DNA of 64,000 nt. Source: Margaritifera margaritifera. Lineage: Eukaryota > Mollusca > Bivalvia > Unionida > Margaritiferidae. Location: contig JAQPZY010000698.1 in assembly GCA_029931535.1 (NCBI GenBank), positions 124,001-188,000 on the forward strand. The letters run 5' to 3'. The translations under genes and the position numbers were made by a program. The notes beneath the pieces were generated by a model. The model saw nothing but the letters and a program-made list of their open reading frames with translations, did not search any database and was not told where the DNA came from. Positions 23,106-33,141 of this stretch are shown here, piece by piece; the first letter of the stretch is position 1, and each line of letters opens with the position of its first letter.

Positions 23106-24771
23106 AGATTTTGTTTTATTGATGGAATTTCAGTCATTTTACAGACTTGACTTTGGAACACTCATTACTGAAATTAGCACCTGATTCTTTAGGTGCGGAA
23201 TTGAAAACGCATGCTTGACCACCTCCCCCCCCCCCACACACACACACAAGCAGGGGGGATGGGACATATGGTTTTATTCACACAGAAGCTTGAATGAAGG
23301 ATGGAACTATACTGAGAAAAATAGGTTTGATCATGAGCGTTTAGAAATTTAAAGTTATTGAATTGTTAATATCATGGTGTTTCCATAGGTTTCCTATGGG
23401 AGTTAAAATTAGTACCGTCAGTCCTATACAGAAGTGGAGAGGTTTACCGACGCATTCGCACTTATTGATTGTGGCGGACTACCCTCGTTACAAGGTGTCC
23501 GCTTTATTTGGTTGGTTATCGTTATCTAGAGGATGATCGACCTCGGTGTTATTGCCCGGATAGAGTAAATAATAAAATAAATTATGAAATTTATAGATGG
23601 AATAAATGGAGATCTGAGCAGATATATAGAACAGAAAAACACGAGCCCCCGTACATGAAATATAACAATTTAATCAATTACATAAAACAATCTGAGATAA
23701 TACATTACATTAGGAAGATACACTTCTTTTTGAAATAAATCATTTACCGAATTTCAAACACAAATATACTTATATAAATAGCCGATCTGTTTTAAACGAT
23801 AGAATTAGTTCATCATAGAATCGAGTGAACAATCGAAGTCATTGCCCTGCATAAGTGCATAACCTGCTTATCGCTGGTCACTCCAACTTCAATGTGGCTG
23901 TTCTCTTTGTTCTTTCGCTTTTTCCCTGCTCACTCTCTCTATCTCGCCTCTTTCGGCCCTCAAACTTTGTGTGGGTAGGTAGGTAGGTGGATGGAGCTAT
24001 TTCCACTTGTGCTTTCATGACTCGCTCGCTTCTACCGCCAGAATTGTGTCCGTCCACTTTCCAGACATCTGTCCCTTGAATAATTGTTTATACGAGAGAA
24101 TTTCCTCCTATTCTGCTCGGAGTCAAGATATCTCTTTCTCTTGCAGAAAAACTTAGACTGATTAAATTTTGCGATGGGGCATATTAAAAACATGAAATTT
24201 TGTCTGGGAACACACCCCTTATTAGCGTAGCCAATCAGGATTAAACGTATCTACCGCCTTTTATAAATACACGCCAAACGCGGTCAGCATAATCCTCTAG
24301 ATTTGTAAATAACTGATTCTGGAGAATTTCAAAAAGATAATGCAACTTCTACTTGCTTCATATCCAGTCCTGCAAACTCTCAACTTTGATATTTTTGATC
24401 TCTAGACCTCCAAATAACCTTCTCCTTCCAATCTGTCTGACCGTTAAATAAACGAATGCTTAATTAAGAATCAATTTCGCCCCCAACAGGGACATTAAAA
24501 CCATCGCAGTCTAGCGATTTAATACGGTATCTTTCCTCATAAATCTAATTAATTGTTATCTGCGAAACTAAATGTGCTCTATGTTCTCTGCTGTGCTCTA
24601 CCGAATTCATCGACAGAAATTTGCACCCTTACATTAATATTCGATTCATTATTGTACAAAACGTCTATAACAGACAGTGTACAATCAGGGCTTACACGTA
24701 CAATGTAACAAAAGGAGAATAAACTGCCATGATGGTGTTATTTGGTGATATAGTATATAGAGTGCAGGGCT
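23106..24771. other. intergenic DNA, nothing recognised
   Basis: Contains CA and C-rich short tracts near 23225 and a (GTAG)n stretch near 23975. Plus-strand frame 23469-23738 has no recognisable domain. Confidence 0.45.
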
Positions 24772-24945
24772 CACGGTACTAATTATATCGAAGAATGGGA
24801 ACCAGTCTAGAAATGGGTGAACATAAAATAGAGTATATATGAGTTTGGAGGGCAATGATTAGTTGATAATGAAAAGTAAAATTTTTGTAAAAAGAATTTT
24901 TTGAGAGCTTATCCTATTTGTAATTGAAAAAAATAGGCACTCTTA
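24772..24945. repeat. dispersed repeat, copy C
   Basis: The uninterrupted relative of copy B: CTCACGGTACTAATTATATC, GGGAACCAGTCTAGAAATGG, GAGTTTGGAGGGCAATGATT and GAGAGCTTATCCTATTTGTA. Confidence 0.6.
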
Positions 24946-25004
24946 GAAACTCTTGGAATAACTGTGGACATCCACTCTTAGAAACTCTTGGAATACTTGT
25001 GGAC

Positions 25005-25170
25005 CAGGGCCGGATTATCCATTGGGCAAGGTGGGCAACGTGCCCAGGGCCCCCGCGGCTCAAGGGGCCCCGGACCCGGGCTTAAGGGGCCCCCGTATAT
25101 TATCGTATGCTTAGCTATGGGTCCCTATGTTGGCTGTGCCAGGGCCCCCAAAGTCCTTAATTCGGCCCTG
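25005..25170. mobile_element. hAT-type MITE, 166 bp, with 8-bp target duplication
   Basis: Termini CAGGGCCGGATTATCC and TTCGGCCCTG are inverted; the interior is rich in GGGGCCCC runs. The perfect 8-bp direct repeat TTGTGGAC flanks it (24997-25004 and 25171-25178). It interrupts a small tandem array of CACTCTTAGAAACTCTTGG (about 24945-25200). CAGGGCCGG ends are typical of hAT MITEs. Confidence 0.92.
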
Positions 25171-25430
25171 TTGTGGACAGGCACTCTTAGAAACTCTTGG
25201 GTAAATTTTAGTATACTGATAACAGTGTCAATGTTCCTTGGAAGAAGTCCAAGTTCAGTTATAGCTTCAACATATCATGTATGCTTTGGTGGTTACAATA
25301 TAGACTCCGGTCACAATTGTTTTCCCTATATAGTCTCAACATTTGTTTGTCAGTGTTGAACTTTCAATTGTGTCAAAATCCTGATAAATTGTATGTTAAT
25401 CAAAAGTATCATCAAAAATAAACTCATGGT

Positions 25431-25436
25431 GAAGTT
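25431..25436. repeat. Polinton target-site duplication, left
   Basis: GAAGTT, repeated exactly at 46669-46674 outside the other end. Six-base duplications are the Polinton hallmark. Confidence 0.95.
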
Positions 25437-25846
25437 AGTAGTAAGGTGGGGGTAAATAGCCTCAAATGGGGCACTCTGGCCTCATACGGGAGTTTAACAT
25501 TGCTGGGGCACTCTGGCGTCAAAATGGGACCATACGGGAGTTTAACATTGCTGGGGCACTCTGGCGTCATACGGGAGTTTAACATTGCTGGGGCACTCTG
25601 GGGTCAAAATGGGACCATACGGGAGTTTAACATGGTGGGGGCACTATAGGGTCAAGGGGAAATTAACATGGGTGACGTCATTGTTCGTCATTTTGACCCC
25701 AGAGAGACCCAACAATGCTAAAGACATGGTGGGCCTCTCTGGGGTCTAAAATAAAAATGGCGGCAACAGAAAAAAAAGGGGGTAAGCAATCATGGGAATA
25801 GAATTAATCTTTCTTGAAAAAGGGTGGTCCTCATAAGGACCGTTGG
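25437..25846. repeat. Polinton left terminal inverted repeat
   Basis: About 410 bp, the reverse complement of 46260-46668 with one indel (A8 against T7) and one or two substitutions seen. Its outer half holds sub-repeats of CATACGGGAGTTTAACATTG and CTGGGGCACTCTGG. Further in are a CRE palindrome TGACGTCA (25674-25681), a GACCCCAGAGAG / CTCTCTGGGGTC inverted pair and, at the inner edge, a histone-type 3' stem-loop facing outward. Confidence 0.95.
25810..25846 (-). terminator. histone-type 3' stem-loop and downstream element (left TIR)
   Basis: The minus strand reads CCAACGGTCCTTATGAGGAC then CACCC, a short T run and CAAGAAAGA. This gives a 6-bp GGTCCT/AGGACC stem, a 4-nt loop (TATG), an ACCC flank and a sequence identical to the classical sea-urchin histone spacer element bound by U7 snRNA. 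It begins about 14 bases after the stop of the leftward gene 25860-26405. The loop departs from the TYTH consensus at two positions but keeps T at loop positions 1 and 3. Confidence 0.82.
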
Positions 25847-25859
25847 AGGAGGAATATTT

Positions 25860-26405
25860 TTATTTCCCCCAACATTGAGTTAGGAAGCCTGGGAGGTGGA
25901 ACTTGTTTTTCTTCTTCTTCTTCTCCTCCTCCTTCTTCTCAGGTATCCAGTCGGGATGATTCAATTGTCTGAACTTGTTCTGAATTTTCATCCAGTTCAA
26001 GTTCAGACGATTGAATTGTTTTTCTCTTTTTTCCTTAACCCACATTAACTTGATTTTGGCGACCTCCTGTTCCATAATTTTTTTAATAATTGTTTCCACT
26101 CTGAGCAGGGCCGCTTCTTGTCGAGTGAGGATTATGCATTTTAAATTATCATGTAATTTATGGATGCAATCCAAAACTTCTTTAAGAAGTCCTACTCGAC
26201 AAGGTGAAGAGGAGTTCCTACTCTTCTTAACTTCCTCCTCCTTCTTCACTTCTTGAATTAAATTCAAAATCAAGTTAATGTAGGTGAAGTGTTCTATTTC
26301 CCACTTCAGACTGACTTGATACCACCACATCATTTTTTCCCTATAATACTTAACTTCCACCATCCAGTCCCAGGCTTCCTGTAGATTTTTAATGATATCA
26401 ATCAT
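25860..26405 (-). CDS. Polinton edge gene 1, lysine-rich alpha-helical protein
   Basis: 181 residues starting MIDIIKNLQEAWDWMVEVKY. Predicted to be almost wholly helical with many charged residues; the C-terminus holds a K/E-rich tract. I recognise no domain. The start is supported by a TATA box at 26449-26459 (minus strand), about 45-55 bases upstream, and by a conserved promoter block just beyond. The gene is transcribed towards the left end and its stop lies 14 bases from the histone-type stem-loop in the TIR. The opening residues and helical character loosely recall the mirror-image edge gene 45939-46235, but homology is not shown. Function unknown. Confidence 0.75.
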   Translation of the reverse strand: MIDIIKNLQEAWDWMVEVKYYREKMMWWYQVSLKWEIEHFTYINLILNLIQEVKKEEEVKKSRNSSSPCRVGLLKEVLDCIHKLHDNLKCIILTRQEAALLRVETIIKKIMEQEVAKIKLMWVKEKREKQFNRLNLNWMKIQNKFRQLNHPDWIPEKKEEEKKKKKNKFHLPGFLTQCWGK

Positions 26406-26448
26406 TCTTCAGCAATGAAGTGTGAATGGCGTTACTGTGGAAGGCACC

Positions 26449-26483
26449 GCTTTATATTCGAGAAGCGCGGACGTGATGGAAAA
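26449..26483 (-). promoter_or_regulatory. edge-gene promoter: conserved block plus TATA box
   Basis: The minus strand reads TTTTCCATCACGTCCGCGC (26465-26483), then GAATATAAAGC (26449-26459). The same block-then-TATA layout occurs at 44745-44778 and 45863-45894 in front of two other edge genes. Confidence 0.75.
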
Positions 26484-26649
26484 CTTCCCTCTTTTTTTTC
26501 CAAAAAACACACAAACACACTATCTACATTTTTTTTTAAAGGGACATTTTTTAAAAACAAATCAAGACACACAATTACATATTTTTAGTTGGTGTCAAAT
26601 AACCAATCACACAAACTCACCAACATACACACACTCTGATGGCAATGAT

Positions 26650-26697
26650 AATTAATCTTTTCTTGAAAATTGGGTGGCCCTTAGAAGGGCCTTTTTG
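26650..26697 (-). terminator. histone-type 3' stem-loop and downstream element
   Basis: On the minus strand the stem-loop GGCCCTTCTAAGGGCC (26676-26691) matches GGYYYTTYTHARRRCC exactly. It is followed by ACCCA and then TTTTCAAGAAAAGA. It lies about 33 bases after the stop of the small leftward gene 26725-26955. Confidence 0.85.
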
Positions 26698-26724
26698 TTT
26701 GTTTTTTTTTTGTTTTGGTGGGTT

Positions 26725-26955
26725 TTAGCATGTACATCTTCGGCTAGGTCTTCTTTTTCTTCTGCTTCTTCTAATTTCTGGGCCGAAGAAAAGGACTCTC
26801 TTTAAACATCCTTGACGTTCGATGTAGATGCGACTTTTCCATTCGGTGGATTCTGTTAGTTTGGTGGTAGCCCATTAGGCTTTTACATACATGGGGAATG
26901 CTGGATTAAACAGCATTTCCGAGACAATGTTCGATGCTTCCACGCTAACCCACAT
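26725..26955 (-). pseudogene. Polinton edge gene 2, small basic-tailed protein with an in-frame stop
   Basis: ATG at 26955-26953 opens a frame that runs 77 codons to a stop at 26725, with one internal TAA (26877-26875, codon 27). The part after the stop ends in an arginine-rich tail (RRSRRKRRPSRR), which is protein-like and suggests one gene interrupted by a C-to-T change (CAA to TAA). Alternatively a 26-residue peptide is all that is made. A TATA sequence (GTATATATAC, 27021-27030) lies about 65 bases upstream on the minus strand. A histone-type stem-loop follows the distal stop. No family recognised; the gene is too short for most ORF callers. Confidence 0.5.
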
Positions 26956-27020
26956 GATTTTTTTTAGTCTTTATGAGTGGTCATGGAGAAAATCGGTGAA
27001 GCTTTATGAAACCAGCGGTA

Positions 27021-27030
27021 GTATATATAC
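27021..27030 (-). promoter_or_regulatory. TATA box of edge gene 2
   Basis: Palindromic GTATATATAC positioned for leftward transcription of 26725-26955; divergent from the rightward TATA at 27142. Confidence 0.5.
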
Positions 27031-27127
27031 CTTACGATAGGATTGAAATGGATCGAAATCAACTACCAATCCAAAGGTGCGTTACAAGTGGGTCGGGTTT
27101 TCTTCCAATGGGAAGAGAGCGGGGGGG

Positions 27128-27150
27128 TGACGTCATCTCGGGTATAAAGG
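27128..27150 (+). promoter_or_regulatory. CRE palindrome and TATA box of edge gene 3
   Basis: TGACGTCA (27128-27135) is followed by GGTATAAAGG (27141-27150). The ATG lies 46-54 bases downstream, leaving a short leader. The same TGACGTCA occurs in both TIRs. Confidence 0.65.
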
Positions 27151-27195
27151 TATCGTAGCGTTCGTAGGGGTTTATTACTTTTTTCGACAGCCTTC

Positions 27196-27864
27196 ATGGA
27201 GACTGGAAAGACAAGTACTACAACAATGTATTGGAGTGAGCCTTCAATGATTAATGCTGCTGCATTATTGAACTTCCGGCCGGAAGACTTTGATTTAGAT
27301 TTACTAAATCAAGAGTTTGAGAATACTGCTACTACTACTACTACTACTACTGTACCAATGGTGGATGAATTTAAAAAAAGGCAAATGGAAGAGATGGAAA
27401 ATTTTGTAAAAAAGCAACGAGAAGAGGAAGAAATGTTTCTTCTTCTTCAACAACAGCAGAAAGAAGAAGAAGAGAGAAGAAAACAAAGTGAGGAAGAAAT
27501 CAGACAGCAGCAGCAGCAGCAGCAGTTACAAGAGGAGGAGAAGAAGGAAACAGTAAAGGAAGGCATCAGTCTTCAAGAAAAAACTGGAAGTCTGTTAGAA
27601 GAGATATTATATGAGTTAAAATGGATGACCAATGTCTATAAGTATTCTTTATCTCATCAACCACCTAAACGAAAAAGACCATCACGGGCTAAACAACATT
27701 CTTCTAAGCCTTCCAGTGCTAGTGAGATACCACCACCCATGTCACCAATACCACCACCACCACCAGTGACTACCACCATAATCAAAACACCATCAGTAGC
27801 AGCAGCATTAACAGGATATGGATTGGGCCGTGGTAAAGAACTACGGCATTTGAAGTTGATTTGA
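27196..27864 (+). CDS. Polinton edge gene 3, Q/E-rich coiled-coil protein with nuclear-localisation-like motif
   Basis: 222 residues from ATG 27196. An N-terminal region (NFRPEDFDLDLLNQEF) is followed by a threonine run, a long E/Q/K-rich coiled coil (about residues 55-135), a basic PPKRKRPSRAKQ cluster (about 155-166), a proline-rich segment and a short conserved-looking tail TGYGLGRGKELRHLKLI. The composition suggests a nuclear regulatory or DNA-associated protein, but no family is recognised. TATA and CRE lie just upstream; a histone-type stem-loop begins 35 bases after the stop. Confidence 0.8.
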   Translation: METGKTSTTTMYWSEPSMINAAALLNFRPEDFDLDLLNQEFENTATTTTTTTVPMVDEFKKRQMEEMENFVKKQREEEEMFLLLQQQQKEEEERRKQSEEEIRQQQQQQQLQEEEKKETVKEGISLQEKTGSLLEEILYELKWMTNVYKYSLSHQPPKRKRPSRAKQHSSKPSSASEIPPPMSPIPPPPPVTTTIIKTPSVAAALTGYGLGRGKELRHLKLI

Positions 27865-27892
27865 AAGTTTTTGTTTTTGAAAACAAAAGCAA

Positions 27893-27935
27893 CCCAACGG
27901 TCCTTCTAAGGACCACCAGATTTCTAGAAAAGAAA
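27893..27935 (+). terminator. histone-type 3' stem-loop and downstream element
   Basis: CCCAAC then GGTCCTTCTAAGGACC (27899-27914), an exact match to GGYYYTTYTHARRRCC, then ACCAGA and TTTCTAGAAAAGAAA. It sits 35 bases after the stop of 27196-27864. Confidence 0.87.
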
Positions 27936-28154
27936 TCAAATTGCCAAAAATCAAGTTAAAACTTTAAAAAAATCCTATGGTAAAAGTGTGAGTGCGTGCG
28001 TGCGTGCATCTCTACTCTAAAACAAAATAACACAAAACCACTTACTTTTTTTCTCCAGTCTGGTGTATTCATCCATTTTTTTTTTTTACAAAATAATTCA
28101 GCAATATAACATATAACACCAAAAAAAAAAACACACAACAAAAGTTCCTTTGTT

Positions 28155-28820
28155 TCACTCTCTGTCTCTCTTGTGTTTCTTTAATTTCTTCTTCATAGGA
28201 ATCCTAATCGTCACAGGAATAATGTCTTCCATTTTTTCTTCATTCTCACTGTCTTCCATTCTTCTTACTCTCTTCTTACTTTTCTTGATGATATGTTCTT
28301 CTTCTTCTTCTAGGTTTGAAGATCCTTCAGCTTCCTCCCTCTCTTCTTCTTCTTGTTCTTTCTGAGGGCATTCCGAAGACCAATGTCCTGGTCCTTTACA
28401 ATGATAACAGGTATCTTTGGTTTTGTCTCTCTTTTGCTGTTGACGTTGTGGGCATTCTGGAGCCCAATGTCCTTTCTCTTGACAGATATAGCAAGTATCT
28501 TGACTTTTATCTCTCTTTTGTGGACGACGTTGTGGACATTCTGGAGCCCAATGTCCTTTCTCTTGACAGATATAGCAAGTATCTTGACTTTTATCTCTCA
28601 GTGTACTTCCTTCGGTTAAATATTTCCAATCATACTTCTTTTCTTTTCTTTGTTGATGACGTTGTGGACAATAGGAAGCCCAATGTCCTTTCTTTTGGCA
28701 GAGGTAACAAGTATCTTGATTGTTATCTCCAGTGTAGTTGTATCGATATATCCTGTCGTTAATTGACGCATAGTATTCGTCAGGGTTATTCACTGGAATA
28801 GGGCTTCTTGATTTTTTCAT
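28155..28820 (-). CDS. Polinton CCHC zinc-knuckle protein (four knuckles)
   Basis: About 221 residues; the best start is ATG at 28820 (MKKSRSPIPV), since the extra upstream codons begin with TTG. Four CX2CX4HX4C knuckles (CYLCQKKGHWASYC, two of CYICQEKGHWAPEC, CYHCKGPGHWSSEC) occur about 30-45 residues apart. An acidic E-rich stretch and a basic tail (IPMKKKLKKHKRDRE) follow. CCHC knuckles bind single-stranded nucleic acid; a role with the genome or mRNA is inferred. The two middle knuckles are nearly identical, indicating recent repeat expansion. It is divergently transcribed from PolB, with back-to-back TATA sequences between them. No histone-type stem-loop or AATAAA was found downstream. 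Confidence 0.85.
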   Translation of the reverse strand: MKKSRSPIPVNNPDEYYASINDRIYRYNYTGDNNQDTCYLCQKKGHWASYCPQRHQQRKEKKYDWKYLTEGSTLRDKSQDTCYICQEKGHWAPECPQRRPQKRDKSQDTCYICQEKGHWAPECPQRQQQKRDKTKDTCYHCKGPGHWSSECPQKEQEEEEREEAEGSSNLEEEEEHIIKKSKKRVRRMEDSENEEKMEDIIPVTIRIPMKKKLKKHKRDRE

Positions 28821-28880
28821 CTTGACAGTTTGATTTGAAAGTTCAATCACCAAAGACTGATTCTGAAGGTAAGAAGGTCT

Positions 28881-28910
28881 CTATATATACTCTCCTCTCC
28901 CTATATATAG
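28881..28910. promoter_or_regulatory. divergent TATA boxes between the zinc-knuckle gene and PolB
   Basis: CTATATATAC (28881-28890, suited to the leftward gene) and CTATATATAG (28901-28910, suited to PolB) lie 10 bases apart. ATGs are about 60 and 47 bases away respectively. Confidence 0.6.
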
Positions 28911-28956
28911 GTACCTGGGAGGGTGAAACGAAATCAGTTTCAAAGTAAACTTCAAG

Positions 28957-31900
28957 ATGAAAAGATCACGCCCAAACCATGAGAAATCAGAACAACAAGA
29001 AACAAAGAGACCACGGCGGCGATTTTCCGTACCACCTGAAACACCCCTGGCTGAATTACTAGCTCAAGTTCATGCCAGTGACTTTGAAGAAGAGATGAGT
29101 GAGCCTGAAACTTCTACCCAACCCAAAACGAAACCCACCACTACTTCTACCAACACCACCACCAGAACCCCTTACCAAGAAAGGCCTAGTACCTCCTCTT
29201 TGGCTCCTCCTGAAAATTACTATCGGATTCGAGAGACACAAAAAATAACTTCTCGAAAATTTAGAACCACTGCCTACACACATACGGTTCACTTTAAAGA
29301 CTTCAAGTCCGAAGTACCTCCCGAGAAGGCAGCAGGGTTCATTAGCGATTTGTGGGAATCTGTCTTACAGAACTTGAAGCGCCAATGTAGAGCTAAAGAA
29401 GAGGATCGATTGAGACTGTCTATTCATCATGACCATTTGAAGACTCCTGTTTGGATCGAGTTCAGCACCCCGGCAGAATTAACCCCAGACAAAGTCATGT
29501 CCAAAATAGAACATGTACAACAATCCAATGACAAGTTTACCATCACCGATGGAAAGGCGACCCTTTACATGACTCACGTTTCTCCACCTCGAGGGAGCGG
29601 ACGAAGTAGGAAACCGTTATTGGTGGACGATCTTTGTACTACCAAACACAGTGTCGTCCAAATTAACAATACTCATGACCAGATGTGTTTGGCTCGAGCT
29701 ATTGTGGTGGGGCGTACGTATGCTAACAAGAACGAGAGTAAAGAATGGAAAAGAGCCTGGAAGAGCATTCGACAATCGGACAGAGCCAAACAACGAAACG
29801 AGGCAGAACTCCTGTTGCGACAAGCTGAGATCCCTAAAGAGACCGTGTGTGGCATTTCTCAAATGCAGAAACTTCAAGATGTTTTGGCTCCTCACTATAC
29901 TTTGAAAGTACACCCTCAAGAAGTGCGTGGAGCTCTACAGTTTCGATGCCCTGATTTTCCTGAAGGAAAATACATTCATCTTTATCACCATCAAGAACAT
30001 TTTGATACCATTACCAGTATCACAGGATTTTTAGGATACTCTTACTTCTGTGAGAAATGTAACAAAGGGTTTAACAGCCGGGAGCAACACATTCATTGTG
30101 GTCAGAGATGTCGGGGATGTTTAGCAGACCAACCATGCCTTCCTGAACAACACGTTCATTGTGAAACCTGTCGACGTGAATTTGTCAGTCCTACTTGTTA
30201 CCAACAGCATCTCAAGACCCAAGGACGACACCAACAAAAATGTGCTTGCGAGTTATTGAAATTGTGTTCTACGTGTGGACAACTGATTCGTACCAACACT
30301 AACGAGAGACACGTTTGTGCTGACAAGAAAAAATGTTCTATTTGCAAGAAGATTGTCGATTTTGATCATCGATGTTTTATTCAAAAGCACGATAAGATAG
30401 AGAAGAAAGAAATAAAGATGAAGAAGAACAAGAACCAAGTAGATTTCATCTTCTTTGATTTTGAATGCATGCAAGAAACAGGTGATCACATTCCTAATTT
30501 TTGTGTGGCTCATCGGGCTTGTAATCAGTGCATTCAAGAATCGATTCATTTTCACTGTCCTCATTGTAGTCGTATTCCAGGAGGACGTGAAAAAATCTTT
30601 CGTGGGGTGAATACTTTGTCTGAGTTTGCTGAATGGATTTTAGACCCCACCACCCACGACACTTGGAGCGAAGAAGACATTCAACGTTACGGAAGTTGTC
30701 ATCGGTATGCGACCGTCATAGCTCACAATTTTTCGGGATACGATGGACAGTTTTTACTCAATTATTATTTGAACCATGGAACCGAACGCCCTGAAGTCAC
30801 CATGAACGGAAAAAAAACTCATCTACATGAAAGTAGGACAAGTCAAATTTAAAGATTCGATGAGTTATTTGGCCATGCCTTTGAGTCGAATGCCTAAAAC
30901 GTTTGGCATGACAGAAATGGCCAAAGGTTATTTTCCTCACTTTTTCAACACGGAAGCTAATCAACATGCCGTCCTACCTCATTTGCCTGACCTTCGTGAT
31001 TACGACCCCGACGGAATGCGCCCCGAACAGCGAGAAGCCTTTCACACTTGGTACCGCGCTCACCAGACCGATCCCTTTGACTTTCAAGAGGAGATGCTCA
31101 AATATTGCCGATCCGATGTGGATATTTTAAGACGTTGTTGTGGAAAGTTTCGAGAGTTATTTCTCGATCACGGAGAGGTCGATCCTTTGAAAGATGCGTC
31201 CACCCTACCTAAAGCTTGTTCCTTAGTCTACAGGCAAAATTTCATGCCCGAGAACCAAGTAGCCATCATCGACTCCAATACGTCTCTCTTTGCCAGTCGT
31301 CAATATTCGGCCAAAGCTTTACGCTGGCTTCATTACTTGTGTGAAAAAGAAGACACATGGATACAACATGCTAGAAACGGAGGAGGAGAAAAAAAGATTG
31401 GAGGTTATTCCGTGGATGGTTGGGATTTAGAAAACCCGCACATAGTGTACGAGTTTCAGGGTTGTTTGTTTCACGGATGCCCAACCTGTTATCCTAACCG
31501 AGACATGAAAGGTCCTTATTCAGATTCTACCATGGAACAGTTATACGAACAGACTTGCCAACGACGACTCAAGTTAGAAAGTCAAGGATATCAAGTGGTG
31601 GAAATGTGGGAGCACGAATACGATCAACGTTTGAAAACCGATCCTGAATTTAAGACCATCACTCAAAGTCACGACGCGGCCGACATCGAACCTTTGGATT
31701 CACGCCACAGTTTATTTGGAGGACGAACCAATGCCACTCGTTTGTTGTACGACGTGAATGAATCCCAAGGAGAAGAAATCAAATACATCGACGTGTGTTC
31801 TTTGTATCCTTGGGTGTGCAAATATGCTCGTTTTCCCACCGGACACCCTGAAATTTTAACAGAACACATTGACGTGGAACACATTCGTCAATACGAAGGA

Positions 31901-33121
31901 TTGATCAAATGTAAAGTCTTACCTCCTACAAACTTGTTTCATCCCATCTTACCTCACCATTGTCAAGGAAAATTGATGTTTCCTTTATGTCGGACGTGTG
32001 CCGAAACGTGCAACCAAGATCATCCCTGTCGCCACACGAAGGAAGAACGGTCGTTGACAGGAACGTGGGTCAGTGCCGAATTGTTTCGAGCTCTGGATCG
32101 TGGATACCGTTTATTGAACGTATACGAAATTTGGCACTTTCCAACTACAGCCCAATACCAAAAGGACGACGCCACTAATCATCCAGGCATTTTCTCGGGG
32201 TACGTGAACCAATTTCTCAAACTTAAACAAGAAGCTAGTGGTTATCCTTCGTGGTGTCAGACTCCCGAAGACCAAGTTCAATTCAAAGAAGAGTACTTTA
32301 ACGTCGAAGGAATCACTTTAGAAGACGTAGAAAAAAATGAAGGAAAAAGATCGTTTGCTAAAGTGATGTTGAATTGTTTGTGGGGAAAAATGGCCCAACG
32401 TACGATCTTACCCAAAACGGAATACGTGGACGATCCTTATCGTTACTTTGAATTGGTGGACGACAAAAGTATACTAGTTAAACACGTCGAAATCGTCCGT
32501 GAGAATTTGATCTATGTCAATTTCGAAGAAGAACCCAAGTTTGTCAAACCTGACGACTTTAGCAACGTAGTCATTGCCGCTTACGTGACCGCTCATGCTC
32601 GCTTGAAATTGTACGACGAAGCGTTAGAAGTCTTGGGAGATCGCGTCTTGTATTTTGATACTGACAGCTGCATGTACATTCATCGACCCGGTTGCCCCCA
32701 CCCTACCATCCAAGGAGATCGTTTAGGAGCCTGGACAGACGAGCACCCTCAAGATACCATTTTGAGTTTTGCTAGCGGTGGCCCTAAAAATTATGGGTAC
32801 CGATACCGAGACCCTCAAGGTCAACTTCACACCTCCTGTAAAGTCAAAGAGTTGACTCTGAACTATCGAACTAACCAAGTCGTGAACTTTGAGGTTTTAA
32901 AAAATGCTTTACTGTCTGGAAAAGTGAAAGATTTTCAAGTAGCCACGTTAGAACCTCACAAGATTGTACGCCTACCTAATCATCAAATTGTGACTCGACC
33001 TGTTCAAAAACTGTATCGCATCGTGTACCAAAAACGAGTGAGACTTCCAGATCACACCACTTTACCTTACGGACACGCCGATTTGGAGAAGTATAAAAAA
33101 AGGAAACCCTCCTCTTTTTGA
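28957..33121 (+). CDS. polB: Polinton protein-primed-type DNA polymerase B (frameshifted)
   Basis: Replicates the element's linear DNA. The first frame (28957-30852) has a disordered N-terminus, a family-specific N domain, a Cys/His zinc-binding region (about residues 362-450), exonuclease motif I FFDFEC (D501, E503) and motif II HNFSGYD (590-596). The second frame (30827-33121) has exo III YCRSDVD (93-99), the FQGCLFHGCPTC block, polymerase motif A IDVCSLYP (D322), motif B KVMLNCLWG (512-520) and motif C YFDTDS (D611). The join needs a one-base change within the A8 run 30810-30817, where sequence in the second frame continues the protein smoothly. All catalytic motifs are present. The frameshift is either a real lesion or a sequencing error. 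Confidence 0.95.
33091..33100 (+). promoter_or_regulatory. TATA box before BIR gene 1
   Basis: GTATAAAAAA, 42-51 bases before ATG 33142, inside the 3' end of PolB. Similar TATAAAA boxes precede most of the following genes. Confidence 0.5.
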
Positions 33122-33141
33122 AAAAAAAAAACAGAAAAAAG

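Noticed and set aside
27899..27914. Stem-loop at 27899 as the 3' end of the leftward zinc-knuckle gene
   Set aside because: On the minus strand the flanks (GTTGGG instead of ACCCA) and the downstream element are wrong; it fits only the rightward gene.
28316..28762. 148-codon plus-strand frame
   Set aside because: Antisense shadow of the CCHC zinc-knuckle gene.
30810..30852. Programmed frameshift in PolB
   Set aside because: The A8 run would need a +1 shift; a -1 slip at the heptamer leads quickly to a stop, and there is no obvious stimulatory structure. An indel is simpler.
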